From assembly GCA_910588405.1 (NCBI GenBank), contig CAJUPT010000017.1, positions 1 to 56,816 of the forward strand: 56,816 nucleotides of DNA, read 5' to 3'. The stretch's first letter is position 1. Each line of letters begins with the position of its first letter. Source of the DNA: an uncultured Lachnospiraceae bacterium. Its GTDB lineage: Bacteria; Bacillota; Clostridia; Lachnospirales; Lachnospiraceae. The notes beneath the pieces are model-generated. The model searched no databases. It saw only the letters and a list, made by a program, of their open reading frames with translations, and was not told the origin of the DNA. The translations under genes and the position numbers were made by a program. Of the stretch, positions 50,948 to 56,816 are shown piece after piece.

Positions 50948-51595
50948 ATGAAGGAGAAACGGATTGTATTTACCGGGGACAGTATTACGGATTGCGACCG
51001 GCTGTGGGATGAGGGTCAGGAGAAACTGGGATTCGGCTATGTCCGGATGATCCGGGAGCAGCTTTCGGAGGCGGAAGCCGGAGCCGTTCGGATCATAAAC
51101 CGGGGACACAACGGATATACGGCATTTCAGATGCGGCAGCGGTGGGAGGAGGACTGTATCTTGCTGCAACCGGATACACTGACGATTCTGGCAGGAGTCA
51201 ATGATCTTTCCATCCATCTGTGCGGCGCGGGCGGATATGACGGAGAAGGCTTCGGCCGCCATGTGGAATGGCTGCTGCGCAAGGTCAGGGAAAAGACCGA
51301 CGCCCGGATTATTCTGATGGAACCTTTTCTGTTTCCGAAGCCTGCGGAGTATCGAAACTGGATGCCGGCTCTTGGGACTTTCCGGGAGCCCCTGCGCCGG
51401 CTTTCGGAAAAGTATGGAACAGCGTTTATTCCGCTGTGGGATGTTTTTCAGGCGGCTCAGGGGCAGTATCCCGTGGAAGCTTTGACGACGGACGGAATTC
51501 ATCTTACCGCTCTGGGTCATGAGATGATCGCGGATGAGTGGATGAAAGTCTGGCGGTTTGGGAGGCGGGAATCATTGGGAAGGCGATGTCGTTGA
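50948..51595 (+). CDS. SGNH/GDSL-family hydrolase
   Basis: 215 residues. Block I FTGDSITDCDR (Ser nucleophile), block II Gly in INRGHNGYTA, block III GVNDL, and block V DGIHLTALGHEMIA with the catalytic Asp-x-x-His. Cytosolic (no signal peptide); probably a carbohydrate or small-ester deacetylase or lipase. Similar proteins often occur in carbohydrate operons. GGGAGG precedes the ATG by about 6 nt. Confidence 0.92.
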   Translation: MKEKRIVFTGDSITDCDRLWDEGQEKLGFGYVRMIREQLSEAEAGAVRIINRGHNGYTAFQMRQRWEEDCILLQPDTLTILAGVNDLSIHLCGAGGYDGEGFGRHVEWLLRKVREKTDARIILMEPFLFPKPAEYRNWMPALGTFREPLRRLSEKYGTAFIPLWDVFQAAQGQYPVEALTTDGIHLTALGHEMIADEWMKVWRFGRRESLGRRCR

Positions 51596-51654
51596 TCGGG
51601 TAAGCGGGAGTGGGTGAACAGCAAAGCGTATGTCATTGATATCGGAGGGCACAG

Positions 51655-52278
51655 ATGGCAGAAAGAGAAAGATTTGATCAGACAATTTTGGAAAAGATAA
51701 AGACTCACGCCGCTACACTGGTGGGTATCAGACATTGTAAACAGTTTGCAGTCTGTATCCCTCTGCTGGAGACCAATGAAGGCTATGGGCTTTTATTTGA
51801 AGTTCGTTCTGCAAAGATTGACCGGCAGCCGGGAGATATCTGTTTCCCAGGCGGAATGTTAGAGCCCGGAGAGACGGCCGCAAAAGCGGCGGTCCGGGAA
51901 ACCTGTGAGGAGCTGCTGGTGGAGGAGAGCAGCCTGGAGCTGCTGGGAAAAATGGATACGCTGGTGGAGGATGGCGGTATGGTGCTTCATACTTTTTCCG
52001 CCATTCTCAAGGATTACCGGGGAACCTACAGTGAGGCTGAGGTGGAGAGCGTTTTTATTGTTCCCTTGCATACCCTTCTTAAAATAGAACCGGAGCGGTA
52101 TTATATCACCGAGCACACGGTTCCCGATGAAAATTTTCCTTTCCATCGTATCCGAAACGGCAGGGAATACCCCTGGCGGAAAAAACGGGAAGAAGTTTTA
52201 TTTTATCCCTGGAAGGATAAAGTGATCTGGGGGATTACTGCAAAGCTGTTGGAAGCGTTTTTGGAGACGTGCAGGTGA
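51655..52278 (+). CDS. Nudix hydrolase, CoA-pyrophosphatase-like
   Basis: 207 residues. The Nudix box GGMLEPGETAAKAAVRETCE (then ELLVEE) is complete (G-x5-E-x7-RE-x2-EE). The preceding 'RQPGDICFPGG' matches the CoA-specific LLxxRPxxxxxxxGxxxFPGG-type signature in part. It cleaves a nucleoside-diphosphate-linked compound, possibly CoA. GGAGGG precedes the ATG. Confidence 0.9.
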   Translation: MAERERFDQTILEKIKTHAATLVGIRHCKQFAVCIPLLETNEGYGLLFEVRSAKIDRQPGDICFPGGMLEPGETAAKAAVRETCEELLVEESSLELLGKMDTLVEDGGMVLHTFSAILKDYRGTYSEAEVESVFIVPLHTLLKIEPERYYITEHTVPDENFPFHRIRNGREYPWRKKREEVLFYPWKDKVIWGITAKLLEAFLETCR

Positions 52279-52322
52279 GAAACAATCCGTTGGGTCCGGA
52301 AAGGGCTGGCATACCTGTTTTC

Positions 52323-52495
52323 TGTGGAAAAGTAGTATTTCGGGCAGGTTATCCACAATATTGTGTGGATAACCTGCCCGAAATGTGGATAACATGTGGA
52401 AAATACTGTGTCCTGTGGATATTTTATGTGGATAAACAAGTGTGGAAGGTGGACAAGCCGGAGGTTTCTGTGGAATAGTGATCAGGTTATTCACA
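52323..52495. promoter_or_regulatory. DnaA-box cluster with a perfect palindrome
   Basis: Exact TTATCCACA boxes: 52349-52357 (+), 52364-52372 (-), 52384-52392 (-) and 52427-52435 (-). One-mismatch boxes: 52323-52331, 52395-52403, 52414-52422 and 52487-52495. The first two exact boxes sit in opposite arms of a perfect inverted repeat with 21-bp arms (52337-52357 and 52364-52384, spacer 6). No T-tract follows the palindrome. The stretch between the Nudix gene and the convergent glycosyltransferase has no gene. Confidence 0.75.
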
Positions 52496-52529
52496 GGGGG
52501 AATCTGTGAGATGGCCATGACGGGCGTCT

Positions 52530-52578
52530 GCCGGGCAGACGCAGGCGGAAAATCCTGCGAAGAAGGATTCTTATTCAT
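52530..52578. repeat. Partial family A repeat
   Basis: GCAGGCGGAAAATCCTGCGA followed by AGAAGGATTCTTATTCAT matches the 3' end of the family A repeat (GCAGGCGGAGAATC..GATTCTTATTCAT). A GCGTCTGCC/GGCAGACGC-type hairpin precedes it at 52524-52542. Confidence 0.6.
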
Positions 52579-54269
52579 TGTGGTTTTCCGTATATTTTCC
52601 ACAGTTCATAAGGCTCCCAGATAAAGCCGGCCTGTTCCAGCGCTGCCATGGAGATGCCGTCGGCGTACATAATATAGATGCCGTCGGGATCGATCTCACC
52701 GGGCAGATTAAAATGATAGGGGCCGTAGCTGTTGTCCCATTGTTTTTCCGCTAGCCACAGCTTGCGGTTTTCCGGACAGCGCAGCAGCGTGTAGATATAG
52801 GGGTGGACCACATTGTCATCAAAGGGGTCCACATAGATTTCCCGGTTCTGGCCGGGAAATTTTTCGTCTATATAGTCAAGAATCCGGATCAAGCTGTCAT
52901 TAAAATACTGTTGTGGATAAATCTGGTCCGGATAATCCCGGTAGTAAAAACGGGCGAAGGAGAGAAACAGCAGCAGGTAAAGAGCGCCCATGCCGCAGGA
53001 AAAAATCCGAGAGCTCCATTTGCCGGTCAGCCTGCGGATGCCCGCGCCGCACAGCAAAAGTCCCTGTACCGTAAAATACAGCAGCGGAAAATAGATGGCG
53101 TTCATTCGATTGATATTGGGACCGGACATGGACAGGCCGACGAGCAGCAGGACGAAAAACCAGAGCAGGACAAGGAGACGGTCCTGTGTCTGTGGGGAAA
53201 TATTGCCTGCGGCGTCAGTGTCGTTTGGAATTCCGTTAGTGCCGTCCGGAATGCCGCAAGCTTGCCGTGATTCAGAGGAAGAAACGCCTGTAATGCCGCC
53301 AGTGTTTTTGCGGCGGGGGGAAAGCCGTCCCCATGCGGCAAACAGCGCCTGTGCCAGCCCAGCCAGGAAAAAGGGAATGGACAGGTAATACAGCGTTCCA
53401 TAAGCGGCAAATCCGTTGTAAGACAGAAAGTCATGGAAAAGCAGGGTGTGAAACAGATTCAAATTCTCCGGAAGATGTATCAGAGAAAGTTCGCTGCTCC
53501 GGTATTCCGGCAGAATGGGGATGGAAAAGCCGGGGGTAGAAAAGGGCGTAACCAGGCCGGAATTGAATGCGATCATCAACAACAGAGGCGATGCCAGCAG
53601 GCCCAGAGGCAGGGCAAAAGCCAACAGCCGGGAAGCTGTTATTTTTTTGCGCCAGATCAGCCCTAAAAGCGCCGGAGCAAGAAACAGGGGCAGTGCGATA
53701 AAGGCAATGGCATAGGAATACAGCGTAACGCCATAAGAAAGCCCGGCCAGAGCAAAAAGACCTGTCCGTCCGGAAGCAACCGCAGTCATCAAAAGATACA
53801 GAGACATGACGGAGAAGCCAAGCATCAGGTTACAGTCCAGCCCCCAGCGGGAGGCCATCAGAAAATAAGGACAGACGGTCAACAGCAAAGCGCCTGTCAG
53901 AGCAGCTTTTGTTCCCAGTGTCCGTTTCAGAATCAGCGAGCCGAAAAGCAGCGTTAAAAACCCGCCGAAAACGGCAGGCAGTCGGAATACGGTGGGGGAA
54001 AAATGAAGAAGGCGGATGGCTGCGGCCGCCAGATAGGCGTACAGCGCGCTCTGCCCGCCGCCGTAATTAGCCAGGTAAACCGGCCGGGAAAGGCCGTATC
54101 TGTCCGTTCCGTAATGTGACAGGCAAAAAGCGTCGAAGGCCATGCCGGCCTCGTCCACATGGATTCCTCTGGGAATTTCCGGGAGGCGGTACAGCCGGGT
54201 GATCAGGAACAGGGCGAAGATCAGGATGCCGGCCGCGATTTTTATATAATGTTTTTGTTGTCTGTTCAT
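52575..54269 (-). CDS. GT39/ArnT-like membrane glycosyltransferase
   Basis: About 564 residues from ATG 54269; the open frame extends to 54362 without a better site. About eleven membrane helices. The first extracellular loop holds the catalytic-type acidic residues in EIPRGIHVDEAGMAFDAF, as in dolichyl/undecaprenyl-phosphate-mannose transferases and ArnT. A poorly conserved Gly/Asn/Thr-rich loop lies at about 355-390, and a C-terminal soluble domain follows. It uses a lipid-linked sugar on the outer face; the acceptor is unknown. The stop lies at the end of the family A repeat fragment. Confidence 0.8.
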   Translation of the reverse strand: MNRQQKHYIKIAAGILIFALFLITRLYRLPEIPRGIHVDEAGMAFDAFCLSHYGTDRYGLSRPVYLANYGGGQSALYAYLAAAAIRLLHFSPTVFRLPAVFGGFLTLLFGSLILKRTLGTKAALTGALLLTVCPYFLMASRWGLDCNLMLGFSVMSLYLLMTAVASGRTGLFALAGLSYGVTLYSYAIAFIALPLFLAPALLGLIWRKKITASRLLAFALPLGLLASPLLLMIAFNSGLVTPFSTPGFSIPILPEYRSSELSLIHLPENLNLFHTLLFHDFLSYNGFAAYGTLYYLSIPFFLAGLAQALFAAWGRLSPRRKNTGGITGVSSSESRQACGIPDGTNGIPNDTDAAGNISPQTQDRLLVLLWFFVLLLVGLSMSGPNINRMNAIYFPLLYFTVQGLLLCGAGIRRLTGKWSSRIFSCGMGALYLLLFLSFARFYYRDYPDQIYPQQYFNDSLIRILDYIDEKFPGQNREIYVDPFDDNVVHPYIYTLLRCPENRKLWLAEKQWDNSYGPYHFNLPGEIDPDGIYIMYADGISMAALEQAGFIWEPYELWKIYGKPQ

Positions 54270-54483
54270 TTTTGAATGGGTTCTCCTGTATGGATCATGA
54301 TAGTATATTTTATGACACGCATGTTCTCGTGTATAATCGCTCATATTATAATAGCACACCAAATCAAATTTGTCTGCCGGTGAAAGGGCGGAAATGTTAG
54401 GAAAAAGCCAATGTTTTTTAGGGCGTTTTAAAAGTATTTGTCCCGGAATGCTTGTTTTGTGGTATACTCAAGAGAATACATGG

Positions 54484-54648
54484 ATGTACTCCCGGAAGTT
54501 CACAAAGTCAGATCTGGCAGGTTCTGTGAGTCTTCATGGGTACATGTAGCCATACTCTCACCAGGCACTGCCAGATTCTGAGGGTATATGCAGATGTACT
54601 CTCAGAATTTCGCAAAATCAGGAACTGCGAGACACTGAGAGTCCATAC
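54484..54648. repeat. Three hairpin repeats, family B cluster
   Basis: Three neighbouring hairpin units. Unit 1, 54484-54546, GTACTCCCGGAAGTTCACAA...; unit 2, about 54551-54590, ATACTCTCA against TGAGGGTAT; unit 3, 54596-54642, ACTCTCAG against CTGAGAGT with an inner TCGCA/TGCGA. Related pieces lie at 7561, 8653, 8779 and 17641. They fill the leader of the following membrane-protein gene. Confidence 0.6.
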
Positions 54649-54665
54649 GGCTGAAAAGGAGGCTG

Positions 54666-56312
54666 ATGAATATGAAGCAACGAGGCCATAAGCTGTCAGG
54701 ATTTTTAAAAATCCTTTTGACGGTTCTCTTAATTTTTCTTGTATATTGGGTGGAGCTGCCGCCGATGAATCCCAGAAGCCCGCAGTTCTGGACATTTCTG
54801 GTGTTTGTGGGGGCGATCTGCCTGATTGTGAATTTCTTTTCCGCGATCAGAGACTTTTTTTACACTTTGCCCAGAAGCGATCTGCGCACGGCGGGGGCGG
54901 GGTTTAAGGGGCTGGGGAAGCCGGTGAAATTTTTCCTGGGATTCCTGGCTTTTGTGGTTGTCCTCTTAATGTTTGGAAATCTGATCGGCGCGCCGTTTTT
55001 TCATGCGTCCCGCTATAAAAGCCTGATTTCGGTGGAGACCGGTGATTTTACCCAGGACGTGGCGGAGATTAAAATGTCCCAGATCCCGGTGGTAGACAGG
55101 GACACGGCGTCCAGGCTTGGCAGGAGGAAGCTGGGGGAGATGTCTGACCTGGTGTCCCAGTTTGAGATCGAGGAAGATTTTACCCAGATTAATTACCAGG
55201 GAACCCCTTACCGGGTGACGCCGCTGATCTATGGCGACCCGGTGAAATGGCTGTATAACCGTTCCCAGGGCCTGCCGGCCTATATTACCGTGAACATGGT
55301 GACCCAGGAGACGACGCTGGTCCGCATGGAGTCGGGAATCAAGTATTCCCGGGGGGAATATTTTTTCCGGAATATTTACCGTCATCTCCGCTTTCATTAT
55401 CCGACGAAGATTTTTGACGAGATTTCCTTTGAGATCGACGAGGAGGGGACGCCTTACTGGGTGGCTCCCACCATCCGTTATCGGATTGGCTTGTGGAGCG
55501 GCAAGGATATCGGCGGCGCCGTGCTGGTCAACGCGGTTACTGGGGAATGTGCCTATTATGATGTGAAGGATATTCCCAGCTGGGTAGACCAGGTTTATCT
55601 TTCGGACCTGGTGGTGGAGCAGATGAACTATTACGGCAAGTTCCAGAACGGCTTTATCAACTCCGTGATCGGCCAGCGGGGCGTGCTGCAGACCACGGCG
55701 GGCTATAATTATCTGGCCATCGGCGACGATGTCTGGCTGTATACCGGCATGACCTCCGTGATGAGCGATGAGTCCAATACCGGATTTATCCTGGCAAACC
55801 TGCGGACCAAGGAGACGAAATACTATGTGGTTCCGGGCGCCGAGGAATTCTCCGCCATGGAATCCGCCCAGGGGCAGGTTCAGCACCTGAATTATGTGTC
55901 CACCTTCCCGCTGCTTTTGAATGTGTCCAACCGGCCCACCTACTTTATGTCGCTGAAGGATGCGGCGGGGCTGGTGAAGATGTATGCCTTTGTGGACGTG
56001 GAGCAGTATCAGGTAGTGGGAACCGGCGTCACCGTGGACGAGGCCAGAGCCGATTACGCCTCCAAGTTCACCGGGGAGGATATCGAGATTCAGCCGGAGG
56101 AGAGCGGCGAGATCCAGGGTAAAATAGCGGCCATTTCCTCAGCGGTGGTGGACGGGAATACGGTGTATTATTTTATGCTGGAGGATAGCGATATGGTTTA
56201 CACGGCCGGAATCTCCGTTTCCCAGCATCTGCCTTTCTATAAGGCCGGGGATCAGGTGAAGGTAGGGTATACGGAGCTGGCGGGCGTGCGGCAGGTGATA
56301 TGGGTTGAGTAG
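54666..56312 (+). CDS. Conserved membrane-anchored protein of unknown function
   Basis: 548 residues. Three membrane helices near the N-terminus (about 12-27, 40-58 and 88-105), then a large extracellular part of about 430 residues rich in beta structure: GTPYRVTPLIYGDPVKWLYN, GIKYSRGEYFFRNIYRHLRF, 'DEEGTPYWVAPTIRYRIG', 'VLVNAVTGECAYYDVKDIPS'. The paired 'TPYxVxP' and 'NxVTxE' blocks suggest two internally related beta subdomains, PepSY-like in feel. No known family named with confidence. GGAGG precedes the start and a hairpin-rich leader lies upstream. Confidence 0.7.
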   Translation: MNMKQRGHKLSGFLKILLTVLLIFLVYWVELPPMNPRSPQFWTFLVFVGAICLIVNFFSAIRDFFYTLPRSDLRTAGAGFKGLGKPVKFFLGFLAFVVVLLMFGNLIGAPFFHASRYKSLISVETGDFTQDVAEIKMSQIPVVDRDTASRLGRRKLGEMSDLVSQFEIEEDFTQINYQGTPYRVTPLIYGDPVKWLYNRSQGLPAYITVNMVTQETTLVRMESGIKYSRGEYFFRNIYRHLRFHYPTKIFDEISFEIDEEGTPYWVAPTIRYRIGLWSGKDIGGAVLVNAVTGECAYYDVKDIPSWVDQVYLSDLVVEQMNYYGKFQNGFINSVIGQRGVLQTTAGYNYLAIGDDVWLYTGMTSVMSDESNTGFILANLRTKETKYYVVPGAEEFSAMESAQGQVQHLNYVSTFPLLLNVSNRPTYFMSLKDAAGLVKMYAFVDVEQYQVVGTGVTVDEARADYASKFTGEDIEIQPEESGEIQGKIAAISSAVVDGNTVYYFMLEDSDMVYTAGISVSQHLPFYKAGDQVKVGYTELAGVRQVIWVE

Positions 56313-56354
56313 GAAGGGAATTGAGCGGCAGAAAGTAAATTACGCTGGAGTCTT

Positions 56355-56374
56355 ACGAACGTTTGTGCTATAAT
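56355..56374 (+). promoter_or_regulatory. Extended -10 promoter upstream of methylase fragment
   Basis: TGCTATAAT: TATAAT at 56369-56374 with an upstream TG; no good -35. About 38 bp before the fragment's start codon. Confidence 0.5.
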
Positions 56375-56411
56375 TTATCCTATAAAATGGAAAGAAAAAG
56401 GTAAAAACAAA

Positions 56412-56567
56412 ATGGATGCTGAGTACATCAAGAAGTTGATTTCCGTATTAAATTTCATCCCGGAAAATGGAAAAAATGCTATTTACGTTAAATATTACCC
56501 TATTCATGACAATTATGCCACCTCGTCCGATACCTCAATCATTGTGTCCGTGGCAAAAAGCAGGTAA
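56412..56567 (+). pseudogene. N-terminal fragment of a DNA-methylase/restriction-type protein
   Basis: Reads MDAEYIKKLISVLNFIPENG, then KNAIYVKYYPIHDNY, and becomes unrelated before a stop at 56565. The beginning resembles N-termini of N-6 DNA methylase / type I restriction M-type proteins, which are several hundred residues long. A ribosome site (AAAAAGG) and promoter remain. The break, near 56515-56530, coincides with the end of a mobile-element reading frame on the other strand. Confidence 0.5.
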
Positions 56568-56605
56568 TAATATTTTTTCAGGTTGATTGTCTGCATAGGC
56601 CGCAT
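56513..56605 (-). pseudogene. Truncated sigma-like gene start from a mobile element
   Basis: 30 codons from ATG 56605: MRPMQTINLKKYYYLLFATD, then TMIEVSDEVA and stop. This resembles the opening of small sigma-70-like regulators found on Tn916-type integrative elements (xNLKKYY...ExSDEVAE), which normally run over 130 residues. It is cut at the junction with the methylase fragment and begins one base after the stop codon of the upstream gene. Confidence 0.5.
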
Positions 56606-56606
56606 C

Positions 56607-56816
56607 TCATTCCATCTGCTGGAGGCTGTAAAACTCACGCATATATTTCAGCCCACGGTGTACGGAACGGCTTACCATGCTCTTGTCAACGCCTTCCTCT
56701 CTTGCGATCCGGGTGAAATCTAACCTTCTGATGTAGTAGCTTTTAACACGCCTTGCCTGCATGGGAGTGATAACGGAAAACGCCTCGTCCAGCATGGCAA
56801 GCAGCTTTTCATGGGC
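56607..56816 (-). CDS. Sigma-70 region-4-like regulator (partial, runs off window)
   Basis: C-terminal 69 residues: FSVITPMQARRVKSYYIRRL followed by DFTRIAREEGVDKSMVSRSV and HRGLKYMREFY. A sigma region-4-type helix-turn-helix, as in small sigma-like proteins of integrative elements. The frame is open to the window edge, so the N-terminus lies outside. Confidence 0.65.
   Translation of the reverse strand, partial: AHEKLLAMLDEAFSVITPMQARRVKSYYIRRLDFTRIAREEGVDKSMVSRSVHRGLKYMREFYSLQQME

Noticed and set aside
50797..51012. 71-codon frame before the SGNH hydrolase
   Set aside because: Overlaps the real gene out of frame, with no site and no family.
52323..52495. Chromosomal oriC
   Set aside because: DnaA boxes are dense, but no dnaA, dnaN, rpmH or AT-rich unwinding block is adjacent, so a main origin is not supported.

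Overview
The window looks like a chromosomal segment of a Gram-positive gut anaerobe of the Clostridia, most likely Lachnospiraceae. The pointers are strong GGAGG ribosome sites, lipoprotein binding proteins with Thr/Ala-rich linkers after the lipobox, a T-box leader on a short-type prolyl-tRNA synthetase, RbsABC-type sugar import, and Tn916-type integration genes at the edge. Species cannot be fixed from sequence alone.

Layout. 1-1.7 kb is the xis/int end of a Tn916-type element; its integrase carries His where the first catalytic Arg should be. 1.7-9.7 kb holds core and accessory genes: a low-molecular-weight phosphatase, a large DUF2339-like membrane protein, a binding lipoprotein, a LysR regulator, a CwlD-type amidase and a putative metal exporter. 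9.7-11.8 kb is a decayed mobile-DNA island with a transposase remnant fused antisense to a truncated tyrosine recombinase. It is flanked by two tiny-membrane-peptide loci, each with convergent promoters, a shared two-way terminator and repeats placing antisense sequence against the toxin leader. That is the architecture of par/Fst type I toxin-antitoxin systems. 11.9-20.7 kb is housekeeping: tRNA-Lys, trxA, trmB, a D,D-carboxypeptidase, a polar amino-acid ABC transporter, a PuuD-type amidotransferase and a cytidylate-kinase-like protein.

21-27 kb is a signalling cassette with a lone receiver, a membrane hybrid kinase with HPt domain, and a membrane kinase-receiver protein ending in a DegV domain. 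It contains no DNA-binding output. 27.3-36.7 kb holds a UroD-family protein and then a probable rare-sugar operon: PfkB kinase, Rpe/AlsE-type epimerase, SIS isomerase, DUF4432 mutarotase-like protein, D-lyxose isomerase and a complete RbsABC-like importer. A GH2 beta-galactosidase follows. 40-46 kb has envelope and stress-type genes: a PdaA-like deacetylase, a FecR/beta-helix lipoprotein, a secreted DUF6147-like protein and an ECF sigma/anti-sigma pair.

46-56 kb has T-box-proS-cca, a GT4 glycosyltransferase, an SGNH hydrolase, a Nudix hydrolase, a DnaA-box cluster with a perfect palindrome, a GT39-type membrane glycosyltransferase and a conserved membrane protein of unknown role. The right edge is a broken junction where a DNA-methylase N-terminal fragment collides with truncated sigma-like genes of another mobile element.

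Two dispersed non-coding repeat families run through the intergenic regions. One is a long structured repeat at 20.79, 46.33 and (partial) 52.53 kb whose two full copies begin at terminator T-tracts. The other is a short hairpin family at 7.56, 8.65-8.80, 17.64 and 54.48-54.65 kb, usually just upstream of genes.
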